Origin: Hespellia sp.
Lineage (GTDB): Bacteria; Bacillota; Clostridia; Lachnospirales; Lachnospiraceae
Reading direction: 5' to 3'
Length of the DNA stretch: 64,000 nucleotides
NCBI GenBank assembly: GCA_028689735.1
Contig: JAQVCP010000010.1
Coordinates: 1-64,000 of the forward strand
The position numbers were made by a program, and so were the translations under genes. Shown here piece by piece: positions 1 to 7,694 of the stretch. Within the stretch, counting starts at the first letter, position 1; each line of letters opens with the position of its first letter. The notes below the pieces were generated by a model, which was given only the letters and a program-made list of their open reading frames with translations, was not told the origin of the DNA and ran no database searches.

Positions 1-164
1 AGCATGTTGCAGGTATGGAAGAATCTGACATCATTGTTGCAATCAACAAAGATGAGTCAGCTCCAATTTTTGATGTAGCTGATTATGGTCTCGTTGGTGA
101 TCTCAATAAGATCGTTCCAATGCTTACAGAGCAGTTAAAAGCAGCAGTTGCAGCTAAAAAATAG
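1..164 (+). CDS. etfA: Electron transfer flavoprotein alpha subunit, C-terminal end (partial)
   Basis: Only the last 53 codons are present; the reading frame starts at base 3 and ends with TAG at 162-164. The visible residues ([17 protein letters not shown], then [16 protein letters not shown]) are the conserved FAD-binding C-terminal segment of EtfA, where the adenosine part of FAD is held. EtfA pairs with EtfB and, in butyrate-forming anaerobes, with butyryl-CoA dehydrogenase (Bcd) in flavin-based electron bifurcation from NADH to crotonyl-CoA and ferredoxin. A hairpin terminator follows immediately, so this is probably the last gene of a bcd-etfB-etfA operon lying to the left of the window. 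The butyrate CoA-transferase gene comes next. Family call is firm; operon content is inferred. Confidence 0.9.
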   Translation, partial: HVAGMEESDIIVAINKDESAPIFDVADYGLVGDLNKIVPMLTEQLKAAVAAKK

Positions 165-184
165 TATTTAGTATACGATAATAG

Positions 185-227
185 GTCCACAAGTCCGCTT
201 AAATGTGGAATTGTGGACTTTTTATTT
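185..227 (+). terminator. Intrinsic terminator after etfA
   Basis: GTCCACAA (185-192) pairs perfectly with TTGTGGAC (211-218), and a T-rich tract follows directly. It separates etfA from the CoA-transferase gene, which therefore needs its own promoter or read-through. Confidence 0.85.
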
Positions 228-295
228 CATTGCTTATGCTATATTAAATACAAAGTATGCGATATCATATTTTATAAACTTTAGGAGGTAACAAA

Positions 296-1642
296 ATGGG
301 CTATAAGAAAAAATACGCAAGTAAGCTGACTACTGCCGAAGAAGCAGTAAAACTTGTTCAGTCTGGAGACTGGGTTGATTATGGCTGGTGTACAGGAACA
401 CCAGAAGCTCTGGATGAAGCATTGGCAAAACGTTACGAGGAGCTTCATGATGTAAAAATACGTGGAGGTATTCTTTTTACAAAACCAGCAGTAATGCAGG
501 TTCCAGATACAGCAGAACACTTCACATGGAATTCATGGCATATGTCTGGTGTTGAGCGAAAGATGATTGCAGATGGAACTGCCTATTACGGACCAATCCG
601 TTATTCAGAATTGCCACGTTTTTATCCGGAAAATGTAGATTCTATCCGTGTTGCAATGTTCCAGGTATCATCGATGGATAAGGATGGATTTTTCTCTTTT
701 GGACCAAATGCATCACATCTGATGGCTGCATGCCAGAAGGCTGATCATGTCGTTGTAGAAGTAAATAAAAACATGCCATACTGTATCGGAAATGAGACAA
801 GTAAAATCCATATTGATGAAGTTGATTATATTGTAGAAGGAAGCAATCCATCTATTCATGAACTTCCAGCAGGTGGCGAAGCAACAGAAATTGATTTAGC
901 TGTTGCTCGTCTTATTACAGAGGAAATTCCAAATGGTGCCGCTCTTCAGCTTGGAATCGGCGGAATGCCAAATGCAGTAGGTTCTATGATTGCACAGTCT
1001 GATCTTAAGGATCTTGGGGTCCATACGGAAATGTATGTGGACGCATTTGTTGATATGGCAAATGCTGGAAAAATCAATGGTAACTGTAAGAACATCGATC
1101 AAGGTAAGCAAGTCTATGCTTTCGGTGCAGGAACGCAGAAGCTGTATGACTACATTGATAACAATCCAGAATGTTTTTCTGCATCCGTTGATTACACAAA
1201 TGATGTGCGTGTGATTTCACAGCTTGATAACTTCATGTCTATCAATAATGCAATTGATGTGGATTTATTTGGACAGGTAAATGCCGAATCTGCAGGTACA
1301 AAACATATCAGTGGTGCCGGCGGACAGCTCGACTTCGTTATGGGCGCATATTTATCAAAAGGCGGAAAGAGCTTTATTTGCTGTTCTTCAACCTTCAAAA
1401 ACAAACAGGGAGAGTGCGTTTCCCGTATTCGTCCTACTCTTAGTACAGGATCAATTGTTACAGATACAAGAGCAAACACCCACTACCTTGTTACTGAATT
1501 TGGTAAGGTAAATCTGAAGGGAGCTTCCACATGGGAGCGTGCTGAAAAGATTATTTCTATTGCTCATCCAGATTTCCGAGATGAACTGATCAAAGAAGCA
1601 GAGAAGATGAATATTTGGAGAAGAAGTAATAAGATTAAATAG
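296..1642 (+). CDS. but: Butyryl-CoA:acetate CoA-transferase
   Basis: Catalyses the final step of butyrate formation: butyryl-CoA + acetate gives butyrate + acetyl-CoA. The 448-residue length matches gut Lachnospiraceae enzymes of the Cat2/4-hydroxybutyrate CoA-transferase family. The segment [11 protein letters not shown] (residues 73-83) is the conserved site used for the published BCoAT degenerate forward primer, and AFVDMANAG (about 250-258) corresponds to the reverse primer site, which points to butyryl- rather than 4-hydroxybutyryl-CoA specificity. Glu245 in HTEMYVDAF is the expected catalytic glutamate that forms the CoA thioester. [10 protein letters not shown] (220-229) resembles the family's oxyanion/CoA loop. 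The start is fixed by AGGAGGT eight bases upstream. It sits right after etfA but behind a terminator, and ends at a convergent terminator shared with lexA. Substrate choice could still be broader (propionate, 4-hydroxybutyrate). Confidence 0.92.
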   Translation: MGYKKKYASKLTTAEEAVKLVQSGDWVDYGWCTGTPEALDEALAKRYEELHDVKIRGGILFTKPAVMQVPDTAEHFTWNSWHMSGVERKMIADGTAYYGPIRYSELPRFYPENVDSIRVAMFQVSSMDKDGFFSFGPNASHLMAACQKADHVVVEVNKNMPYCIGNETSKIHIDEVDYIVEGSNPSIHELPAGGEATEIDLAVARLITEEIPNGAALQLGIGGMPNAVGSMIAQSDLKDLGVHTEMYVDAFVDMANAGKINGNCKNIDQGKQVYAFGAGTQKLYDYIDNNPECFSASVDYTNDVRVISQLDNFMSINNAIDVDLFGQVNAESAGTKHISGAGGQLDFVMGAYLSKGGKSFICCSSTFKNKQGECVSRIRPTLSTGSIVTDTRANTHYLVTEFGKVNLKGASTWERAEKIISIAHPDFRDELIKEAEKMNIWRRSNKIK

Positions 1643-1679
1643 TCTATGTAGTAATCCTATTAAATAAATCATCTAAAAC

Positions 1680-1719
1680 AAAAAGCAGAGAATTCTATCA
1701 AAATAGAATCTCTGCTTTT
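1680..1719. terminator. Bidirectional terminator between but and lexA
   Basis: AAAAGCAGAG...ATTCTAT pairs with ATAGAATCTCTGCTTTT with a single bulged A and a CAAA loop. The A-run on the left and T-run on the right let it serve both converging genes. Confidence 0.88.
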
Positions 1720-1777
1720 TGATGAATATAATATGCTGCTGAAAGTTTAAATCATTGTAAGCAATCTCACATATTAT

Positions 1778-2392
1778 CTATAAAAATCTAAAGACACCAA
1801 TAACTTTTCCGAGAATCGTCACATCAGGGACGATGATTGGATCCATATTATCATTCTCCGGCTGGAGACGTATATAGCCTTCTTCTTTGAAAAAAGTCTT
1901 AACAGTAGCACCATCTTCAACCAGAGCAACCACAAGGTCCCCATTGCTTGCAGTATGTTCTTCCTCAACTAAAACCATATCTCCATCAAAAATTCCTATA
2001 TTGATCATGCTTTCGCCTTGCACCGTCAACATGAATGTCTGTTTATTTGGCATATACTCCATGGGAATAGGAAAATAATTCTCAATATGCTGTTGCGCCA
2101 ATAATGGTTCGCCAGCAGCAACCCGTCCAATAATCGGAACATTCACCATCTCTCTACGTTCCATATTAAATGTATCATCCAAAATCTCTATTGCCCTTGG
2201 TTTTGTTGGATCTCTTCTGATATATCCGTTCTTTTCTAAGGTCTCCAAATGGGAGTGAACAGAAGAAGTAGACTTTAAATTGACTGCTTCACAAATCTCA
2301 CGAACTGCCGGTGGAAACCCCCGTTCTAATATCTGCCCTTTAATGAAATTAAGAATCTCTTTTTGTTTTGTACTGATCTTACCCTGTGACAT
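1778..2392 (-). CDS. lexA: SOS repressor LexA
   Basis: Transcriptional repressor of the DNA-damage response that cleaves itself when bound to RecA-ssDNA. With the start at ATG 2392 (GAGGAGG just upstream) the protein is 204 residues, normal for LexA; a nine-residue upstream extension to 2419 lacks a ribosome site. Residues 1-65 form the winged-helix domain (KQKEILNFIKGQ, then STSSVHSHLETLEKNGYI). The self-cleavage site is Ala93-Gly94 in GRVAAGEP, and the catalytic dyad is Ser128 (VQGESMI) and Lys165 (GATVKTF). It is divergent from the YneA-like gene, and the space between them carries several LexA operators, so both are expected to be LexA-controlled, as in Bacillus lexA-yneA. Confidence 0.96.
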   Translation of the reverse strand: MSQGKISTKQKEILNFIKGQILERGFPPAVREICEAVNLKSTSSVHSHLETLEKNGYIRRDPTKPRAIEILDDTFNMERREMVNVPIIGRVAAGEPLLAQQHIENYFPIPMEYMPNKQTFMLTVQGESMINIGIFDGDMVLVEEEHTASNGDLVVALVEDGATVKTFFKEEGYIRLQPENDNMDPIIVPDVTILGKVIGVFRFL

Positions 2393-2471
2393 GTAATCCT
2401 CCTCATCAATCCGAATCAATTATATATACTATATATTATCATAATACATGATAGAAAGCAAACATTTGTTG

Positions 2472-2485
2472 CGAAAATATGTTCG
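2472..2485. promoter_or_regulatory. LexA box (lexA-proximal)
   Basis: CGAAAATATGTTCG differs at one base from the Gram-positive LexA operator CGAACATATGTTCG. A weaker copy, AAACATTTGTTG, lies just left at 2460-2471. Both are placed to repress lexA itself. Confidence 0.7.
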
Positions 2486-2504
2486 ATTTTTTACTCAAAA
2501 TCTA

Positions 2505-2533
2505 TTGACAAACATCTGTTCGTATTATATAAT
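2505..2533 (+). promoter_or_regulatory. Sigma-A promoter of the yneA-like gene
   Basis: TTGACA (2505-2510), a 17-bp spacer, then TATAAT (2528-2533): a perfect consensus promoter reading toward the LysM gene. A LexA box fills the spacer, so LexA would block polymerase directly. Confidence 0.88.
2509..2522. promoter_or_regulatory. LexA box inside the yneA-like promoter
   Basis: CAAACATCTGTTCG matches CGAACNNNNGTTCG except at one position and lies between the -35 and -10 elements of the rightward promoter. Confidence 0.75.
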
Positions 2534-2544
2534 TCAAACATAAA

Positions 2545-2556
2545 GAACAGTCGTTC
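2545..2556. promoter_or_regulatory. LexA box downstream of the yneA-like promoter
   Basis: GAACAGTCGTTC is an exact GAAC-N4-GTTC operator, about 12 bp beyond the -10 element and before the gene's ribosome site. Confidence 0.78.
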
Positions 2557-2593
2557 GAAAGCAATGGAAGATTTTAACAGGGGGAACGAGACT

Positions 2594-2938
2594 ATGAGCA
2601 GAGAAAGATTTTATTTAGAGAAAAAGAGAAGAGTAGATGTCATGAAAAAAAAGATTCTGTTGTTTGTTTGCACTTTAGCTATTGTCACTATTTTTTCCGG
2701 TACACTTGCATCCGCACATGATGAAAGAACGAATAAACCTGCAGATTATACCTATTATAAAAGTATTGAGATTCAACCGGGGGATACTTTGTGGAACATT
2801 GCAAGGACATATATGACTGACGATTATGATTCAATAGAATCCTATATTAGTGAATTAAAAGCAATTAACTCTTTATGTTCTGATGATATTCAGGATAGCA
2901 TGTACCTTATGGTTGCTTACAATGATTCCAGTATTTAA
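2594..2938 (+). CDS. YneA-like SOS cell-division suppressor with a LysM domain
   Basis: A 114-residue protein with a basic N-terminus (MSRERFYLEKKRRVD), one hydrophobic segment at about residues 18-35 (KILLFVCTLAIVTIFSG) and a single LysM-type domain after it (IEIQPGDTLWNIARTYM, ending MYLMVAY). This is the architecture of Bacillus YneA, the SOS-induced inhibitor that delays septation after DNA damage. Start ATG 2594 is chosen for the AGGGGGA run about eight bases upstream; an ATG at 2564 has no ribosome site, and ATG 2642 (MKKKILLF) is a possible alternative giving a conventional signal peptide. The gene is divergent from lexA behind a consensus promoter with two LexA boxes. The YneA role is inferred from architecture and context, since sequence identity in this family is low. 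Confidence 0.8.
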   Translation: MSRERFYLEKKRRVDVMKKKILLFVCTLAIVTIFSGTLASAHDERTNKPADYTYYKSIEIQPGDTLWNIARTYMTDDYDSIESYISELKAINSLCSDDIQDSMYLMVAYNDSSI

Positions 2939-3069
2939 TTATTCATTTTGTTTACCATCTATATTTATTGATTTATAATATAAGCTATCAACATTACTTC
3001 ACCCAGTAATTTGATATACAACTCACCCATAGGCAGTGCAACATAATTAATATGCTTGCATTGCCTTAA

Positions 3070-3111
3070 ATAATCCCCTGTCTCAAAATTAATTTTGAGA
3101 CAGGGGATTAT
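3070..3111. repeat. Perfect 42-bp inverted repeat
   Basis: Two 21-base arms meet without a spacer: ATAATCCCCTGTCTCAAAAT at 3070-3089, then the T and A at the centre, followed by the exact complement. Neither side has a long T-tract (AAA to the left, TAAAG to the right), so it is not a standard intrinsic terminator. It could form a cruciform or a strong RNA hairpin. Confidence 0.9.
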
Positions 3112-3211
3112 AAAGTTGATCACCACTTTCTTAAAAAAAACTGATTGTTAAAGAGTATTTTAAAAGCATTGGTTTAATCTATACTACAAATGCTGATTTT
3201 TCCAAAAGATA

Positions 3212-3240
3212 TAGACGTAAAAAACAAAAAATGTTATAAT
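3212..3240 (+). promoter_or_regulatory. Promoter of the tyrosine recombinase gene
   Basis: TAGACG (3212-3217), 17 bp, TATAAT (3235-3240), with TGT just ahead of the -10 giving an extended -10 element. Transcription would start about 50 bp before the recombinase start codon. Confidence 0.7.
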
Positions 3241-3300
3241 GGATATAAAGTTTAGCTTAGATTCAAGCAAAGTTTTATATCCATGAAAGGGGTTTCTACA

Positions 3301-4362
3301 ATGGCAAAAGATATTAAGACATACCATGAGCAACTATATATTGATTCTACTTTAAAATTACGTGAAGTTCTAAAGACACTTCCTCCGTTTTGTAAAGATT
3401 ATTTTCGTGCGATGGAGCCAACTACGTCTGCCAAGACAAGGATATCTTATTCCTATGACATTCGTGTATTCTTTAATTTTCTTTTGGAAGTTAACCCTGT
3501 TTTTCATAATCATTCTATTAGTCAGATTACACTGCATGATATTGAGCAGCTGACTCCCACAGACATTGAAGAATATCAAGAATATTTGAAGGTTTATGAA
3601 TCTGATGGCCGGCAGGTCACGAACAGCGAAAATGGCATTGCCCGGAAAATGTCTTCTTTAAGAAGTATGTATTATTACTTTTTTAAGCGACAGCTTATCG
3701 AGAAAAATCCAGTGCTTCTTGTCGATATGCCAAAATTGCATGACAAAGCTATAATCCGGCTTGACACTGATGAAATTGCTTTACTACTTGATTATGTAGA
3801 GCATTGTGGTGACCAGCTGACCGGGCAACGAAAAAAATATTATGAGAAGACAAAGGAGCGTGATCTCGCAATTCTCACACTTTTACTCGGAACAGGTATT
3901 CGCGTTTCAGAATGTGTGGGCTTAGATATTAATGATGTTGATTTTAAAAATAATGGAATCAAAGTCACCCGAAAAGGGGGAAATGAAATGGTAGTCTATT
4001 TTGGTGATGAAGTTCGCAAAGCATTGATGTCTTATCTTTTAAATGTAAGGAATGGAATTACACCGTTAGCAGACCATGAAAATGCATTGTTTCTTTCTAC
4101 CCAAAGAAGGCGAATGGGTGTTCAGGCTGTAGAAAATATGGTGAAAAAATATGCAAAACAGGTAACTCCAAACAAGAAAATCACCCCGCACAAATTAAGA
4201 AGTACTTATGGTACTGCACTTTATAAAGAAACTGGTGATATATATCTTGTAGCTGATGTACTTGGTCATAAGGATGTAAATACTACAAAAAAGCATTATG
4301 CTGCAATTGATGAAAACCGCCGTCGCCAGGCAGCATCTGTCGTTAAATTGCGTGAAGATTGA
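3301..4362 (+). CDS. XerS-like tyrosine recombinase
   Basis: Site-specific recombinase, probably the chromosome-dimer resolvase acting at dif. With ATG 3301 (AAAGGGG seven bases upstream) it has 353 residues. Residues about 10-145 form the SAM-like core-binding domain, and 180-353 the catalytic domain with the full active set: Arg201 (GTGIRVSE), Lys225 (VTRKGGNE), His297 and Arg300 (PHKLRSTYG), His323 (LGHKDVNTT) and Tyr333 (KKHYAAID). The length, about 55 residues more than XerC/XerD, and blocks such as KERDLAILTLLLGTGIRVSE resemble streptococcal XerS, which works alone. It stands as a single gene with its own promoter next to the SOS pair, and no excisionase or phage genes are near, which argues against a prophage integrase. 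The XerS assignment is inference. Confidence 0.82.
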   Translation: MAKDIKTYHEQLYIDSTLKLREVLKTLPPFCKDYFRAMEPTTSAKTRISYSYDIRVFFNFLLEVNPVFHNHSISQITLHDIEQLTPTDIEEYQEYLKVYESDGRQVTNSENGIARKMSSLRSMYYYFFKRQLIEKNPVLLVDMPKLHDKAIIRLDTDEIALLLDYVEHCGDQLTGQRKKYYEKTKERDLAILTLLLGTGIRVSECVGLDINDVDFKNNGIKVTRKGGNEMVVYFGDEVRKALMSYLLNVRNGITPLADHENALFLSTQRRRMGVQAVENMVKKYAKQVTPNKKITPHKLRSTYGTALYKETGDIYLVADVLGHKDVNTTKKHYAAIDENRRRQAASVVKLRED

Positions 4363-4404
4363 ACAGTTTAAATTACATAAACTTCATTAGAATATTGAAA
4401 ACTT

Positions 4405-4851
4405 TTACATTTTTTCAGAATCAAGAATAATCGTAAAAGGTCCGTCATTTACAAGAGAAACCTTCATCTCGGCACCAAAACTTCCAGTTTCAACACAGGG
4501 CACCTGTTTGCTGCATTCTGCAATCATATACTCATACAGCTCTTCTGCAAGGTCCGGAGCTCCAGCTTCCGTAAAACTTGGCCTGTTCCCTTTTTTACAA
4601 TTGGCATAGAGTGTAAATTGCGATACCAATAAGAGTGAACCACTTACATCTGCAAGGCTCAGGTTTGTTTTACCGACAGCATCTTCAAAAATTCGAAGAC
4701 CAATCATTTTTCGGATAAGCTTATCAGCAACTTCCTTTGTGTCCTCCTGTCCCACACCAATAAGAACCAGATACCCTTTTCCTATCTTTCCTATTGTCTG
4801 GTCCGCCACTTCTACACTTGCCTCTGTAACTCTTTGGATTATAAATTTCAT
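4405..4851 (-). CDS. dtd: D-aminoacyl-tRNA deacylase
   Basis: Hydrolyses D-aminoacyl-tRNAs (and glycyl-tRNA-Ala), a proofreading step in translation. The 148-residue length is typical. The two signature elements of the active site are present: [17 protein letters not shown] (about residues 78-94, with the SQxTL motif) and NDGPFT (about 136-141), the Gly-Pro cross-subunit motif that excludes L-amino acids; the family usually has GPVT, so the Phe is a small variation. The start ATG at 4851 follows GAGGAAAG. The gene faces the recombinase end-to-end and is divergent from the TtcA-like gene; in many Clostridia dtd lies downstream of relA, but no relA is seen here. Confidence 0.95.
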   Translation of the reverse strand: MKFIIQRVTEASVEVADQTIGKIGKGYLVLIGVGQEDTKEVADKLIRKMIGLRIFEDAVGKTNLSLADVSGSLLLVSQFTLYANCKKGNRPSFTEAGAPDLAEELYEYMIAECSKQVPCVETGSFGAEMKVSLVNDGPFTIILDSEKM

Positions 4852-4951
4852 TTTTCTTTCCTCATTTTTTCTATTATATTTTTCAAGTATAACATTTTCA
4901 AACCATTTTTTCCAGAAAATATGATATACTTGTATATAAAATATCAGCTTG

Positions 4952-4987
4952 AATGCCGGTATCAGAATTAATTGTGATACCGGTATT
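4952..4987. other. Long hairpin between dtd and the TtcA-like gene
   Basis: CCGGTATCA (4956-4964) pairs with TGATACCGG (4975-4983), extended by four more pairs including one G-U, around a 10-nt loop. No T-tract follows on either strand. It lies in the likely 5' leader of either divergent gene; function unknown. Confidence 0.6.
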
Positions 4988-5096
4988 TAACTTTTGGATT
5001 TAGCTTTTGATACTTACAATTTTGTGAGCCTTTTGGCCCGAATACACCGTAATGTACTCTTATTCTATTCCGTAAAATTAAAGGAGGATTTATGAA

Positions 5097-5831
5097 ATGA
5101 AATTACAGAGATTACTCAGCCTGACCAGAAAAGCTGTGGATGAATATTCTATGATTCAGGAAGGTGATCATGTTGCCGTGGGTATTTCCGGTGGAAAAGA
5201 CAGCCTTACGCTGTTATATGCTCTGCATGGACTGAAACGTTTTTATCCAAATAAATTTCAGCTCAGTGCAATTACAGTTGATCTCGGATATAGCGATTTT
5301 AATCTGGATTCAATTCACAAACTTTGTCAGAAGCTTGAGATTCCTTATACCGTTGTGCGCTCTCAAATTGCCCATATTTTGTTCGATGAGCGGAAGGAGA
5401 CAAATCCATGCTCCTTGTGCGCAAAGATGCGTAAAGGGGCTTTAAATAATGCTGCAAAGGATATGGGTTGTAACAAAATTGCATACGCTCATCATAAAGA
5501 CGATATTATCGAGACTATGCTGCTCTCCCTCTTTTTCGAGGGACGTTTTTATTCCTTTTCCCCCAAGACCTATCTGGATCGAATGGAGCTTACTGTAATA
5601 CGTCCAATCATGTTTGTTGACGAAATGGACGTCATAGGATTTCAGAACCTATATCAGCTGCCGGTTGTAAAAAGTAAATGCCCTGTGGATGGATATACCA
5701 AGAGACAATATGCAAAGAACCTGATTCGTCAGCTTACAAACGAGAATCCCGGTGTCAGAGAAAGAATGTTTACAGCCATTCTAAATGGGAATATAGATGG
5801 TTGGCCAGAACGTCTTTTGCACACCAGATAA
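5097..5831 (+). CDS. TtcA/TilS-superfamily PP-loop tRNA thiolation-type enzyme
   Basis: A 244-residue ATP-pyrophosphatase with the PP-loop SGGKDS at about residues 30-35 (GISGGKDSLTLL), which adenylates a substrate base, and paired cysteines CSLCAKMRKG at about 102-111 plus a later Cys in KSKCPVDGY. This pattern matches the TtcA group, which thiolates cytidine 32 of tRNA using an Fe-S cluster. HHKDDIIETMLLSLFFEG is the conserved TtcA-like segment after the cysteine pair. The AAGGAGG site at 5081-5087 is nine bases from this ATG. A second ATG at 5092 reads ATG-AAA-TGA, a two-codon ORF overlapping the true start. It is a monocistronic gene closed by a terminator. The exact tRNA target is inferred; other TtcA-like proteins act on different substrates. 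Confidence 0.82.
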   Translation: MKLQRLLSLTRKAVDEYSMIQEGDHVAVGISGGKDSLTLLYALHGLKRFYPNKFQLSAITVDLGYSDFNLDSIHKLCQKLEIPYTVVRSQIAHILFDERKETNPCSLCAKMRKGALNNAAKDMGCNKIAYAHHKDDIIETMLLSLFFEGRFYSFSPKTYLDRMELTVIRPIMFVDEMDVIGFQNLYQLPVVKSKCPVDGYTKRQYAKNLIRQLTNENPGVRERMFTAILNGNIDGWPERLLHTR

Positions 5832-5872
5832 CAACGTTCTGTACGCATTGTAAACAGATCATTATATTTAAT

Positions 5873-5930
5873 GAAAGCCTCAACTCCGACATAGATATCA
5901 TATCCTGCCAGAGCTGAGGCTTTCCTGTTT
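5873..5930 (+). terminator. Terminator after the TtcA-like gene
   Basis: GAAAGCCTCA (5873-5882) pairs with TGAGGCTTTC (5915-5924), extended inward by CTC/GAG past one mismatch. It has a long loop and is followed by CTGTTTT. It lies between two convergent genes. Confidence 0.75.
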
Positions 5931-5964
5931 TAAGATTTAAAGAATAGTAAACATGTAATCATGC

Positions 5965-6609
5965 TCAAATAGAAACCTTCCCAATGCGTTCCTTCAAAGC
6001 TACGTAAGAAGCAATCGCTTCCGTAGTGCCATCAATACCGAGCTGAGAGCTGGAGAAGCATACATCATAGCTCTGGGCATCTGACCAGCGTTTGTTAGTA
6101 TAGTAATTGTAATAGCTCGCACGCTTTTTATCAGTTTTGACAATCATGTCTTTTGCTTTTGCATCTGATATGTTGTAAAGTCTTGCAATTCTGTGAATAC
6201 GTTCATCAAGATCTGCATGAATAAATACATTAATCACATTCGTATATTTTTCCAATGCATAATCCGCACATCTTCCCACAAGAATACAGGGACCTTTATC
6301 CGCGATTTTTTTAATTGCATCAAACTGCGCCAAAAATACTTTGTGATTAATCGGCATATCTGAATAAGTGTTTCCTGAATATCCCATGGAATATGTATCC
6401 ATGACAAGAGAATATAAAAAGCTATTCGTAGGCTTTTCATCATGCGTCTCAAAGATCTCTTCACAGATACCACTTTCTTTTGCCGCTACGGCAAGCATCT
6501 CTTTATCATACAGGGTTACGCCCATCTGAGCTGCCAATTTTTCACCGATTTCACGTCCGCCACTGCCAAACTCACGACCAATTGTAATTATTGAATTTAT
6601 TTTGCTCAT
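5965..6609 (-). CDS. Cytidylate-kinase-like family protein
   Basis: A 214-residue nucleotide-binding protein of the family annotated in Clostridia as cytidylate kinase-like. The N-terminal P-loop ITIGREFGSGGREIG (about residues 8-22) replaces the classical GKGTT/S form of Cmk, and VGRCADYAL (around residue 111) with a run of basic residues (KKRASYYNYYTNKRW) in the C-terminal third match this subfamily. ATG 6609 is preferred: the AAAGGAG site is ten bases upstream, while the GTG at 6618 is almost inside that site. It has its own promoter 90-110 bp upstream, separated from rluD. The physiological substrate of this subfamily is not established; the true Cmk is usually encoded elsewhere beside ispH or rpsA. 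Confidence 0.8.
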   Translation of the reverse strand: MSKINSIITIGREFGSGGREIGEKLAAQMGVTLYDKEMLAVAAKESGICEEIFETHDEKPTNSFLYSLVMDTYSMGYSGNTYSDMPINHKVFLAQFDAIKKIADKGPCILVGRCADYALEKYTNVINVFIHADLDERIHRIARLYNISDAKAKDMIVKTDKKRASYYNYYTNKRWSDAQSYDVCFSSSQLGIDGTTEAIASYVALKERIGKVSI

Positions 6610-6693
6610 AGTTGCCACTCTCCTTTACCACGGTCATTTTACTTTTCAAATAGATATCCAAACCATCTATGTCAAATATCTGTTCTTATGATT

Positions 6694-6722
6694 AGTATAT
6701 AGCAATAGCAATTTTTTTTCAA
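6694..6722 (-). promoter_or_regulatory. Promoter of the cytidylate-kinase-like gene
   Basis: On the minus strand TTGAAA (6717-6722), a 17-bp spacer and TATACT (6694-6699). It sits in the 120-bp gap after rluD. Confidence 0.7.
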
Positions 6723-6729
6723 ATATATT

Positions 6730-7647
6730 TCATCTATTGCGCAAATTCTTTAGTAATTTTTCAAAATATTCAGGCAAAGGTGCATCAAATTCTATATATT
6801 CCTTTGTTGTTGGGTGTATAAACCCAAGAACTTTTGCATGGAGAGTCTGTCCCTGAAGTGTAAACGGACATCGCTTCGGACCATATACCTCATCACCTAG
6901 AATTGGATGGCCTATGCTGGCCATATGAACCCTGATTTGATGGGTACGCCCGGTTTCAAGCTCGCACTCGATGTACGTATATCCTTGAAAATGTTCCAGC
7001 ACTCTGTAGTGGGTAATGGCATCTTTTCCATTTTGGGTGACAACACTCATTTTTTTTCGATCAAGAGGATTCCTCCCAATCAGCGTATGAATCGTACCGC
7101 TTTCTGCTTTCAGGTTTCCATGAACGATTGCATGATATTTTCTGGTAATCGAATGACATTTCAACTGCTCTGCAAGAGATTGATGAGCCCTATCGTTTTT
7201 GCAGATTACAAGAGATCCCGTTGTGTCCATATCAATTCTATGAACAATGCCAGGACGAGATATTCCATTGATTCCGGACAAATTGTCTCTGCAGTGATAT
7301 AAAATTGCATTTACAAGTGTTCCGCTCTCATGTCCGGCAGAAGGATGCACAACCATATTTTTTGACTTATTTACAATGAGAAGATCCTCATCTTCATATA
7401 AAATATCCAGAGGAATGTCCTCCGGAATAATGTCAGGTTCGCGAAGCTCTGGAATATCAACTGTGACCGTGTCTTGATCAGAGACCTTGAAATTCGCTTT
7501 GACAACTTTTTCATTCACCGTGACATGTTGCTCTTTTACTATTTTCTGAATATATGATCTTGATAAATCCGGCAGCATATCATTTAGATATTTATCAATA
7601 CGAATTGCTGTGTCCAGATTCTCAACTCGAAAAGTTTGCTTTGCCAT
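6730..7647 (-). CDS. rluD: 23S rRNA pseudouridine synthase, RluD family
   Basis: A 305-residue RluA/RluD-type pseudouridine synthase. Residues about 12-75 are an S4 RNA-binding domain (RIDKYLNDMLPDLSRSYIQK). The catalytic aspartate is in HRIDMDTTGSLV (about 136-147), and ETGRTHQIRVHM and HPILGDEVYG are further family motifs. In Bacillus the equivalent is YlyB, which follows lspA exactly as here. The start has GGAGG four bases ahead. It is the last gene of the operon beginning with the HlyD-like gene. RluD modifies helix 69 of 23S rRNA; the exact target sites of Gram-positive members are less certain. Confidence 0.92.
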   Translation of the reverse strand: MAKQTFRVENLDTAIRIDKYLNDMLPDLSRSYIQKIVKEQHVTVNEKVVKANFKVSDQDTVTVDIPELREPDIIPEDIPLDILYEDEDLLIVNKSKNMVVHPSAGHESGTLVNAILYHCRDNLSGINGISRPGIVHRIDMDTTGSLVICKNDRAHQSLAEQLKCHSITRKYHAIVHGNLKAESGTIHTLIGRNPLDRKKMSVVTQNGKDAITHYRVLEHFQGYTYIECELETGRTHQIRVHMASIGHPILGDEVYGPKRCPFTLQGQTLHAKVLGFIHPTTKEYIEFDAPLPEYFEKLLKNLRNR

Positions 7648-7694
7648 CTTCCTCCAGCCCCTTTCATTTTTCTAAAAGTAGAAGCACAATTCTG

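Larger units (their letters stand above)
2939..3300. other. Intergenic region between the yneA-like and recombinase genes
   Basis: 362 bp without a credible gene. It is AT-rich and holds a 42-bp perfect palindrome (3070-3111) and the recombinase promoter (3212-3240). No conventional T-tailed terminator for the yneA-like gene is visible, so the palindrome may serve that role in part. Confidence 0.7.

Noticed and set aside
2564-2593. Upstream ATG of the yneA-like gene
   Set aside because: No ribosome site precedes it, and it adds ten codons without family resemblance; ATG 2594 has AGGGGGA.
3301-4362. Prophage or integrative-element integrase
   Set aside because: No phage, excisionase or conjugation genes are nearby, no tRNA or att repeats are seen, and the neighbours are core genes.
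4365-4383. AGTTTA...TAAACT inverted repeat just after the recombinase gene, considered as a dif site
   Set aside because: Only 6-bp arms over 19 bp; a dif site has two 11-bp arms around a 6-8 bp centre. The match to Bacillus dif (TTATGTAAACT end) is partial.
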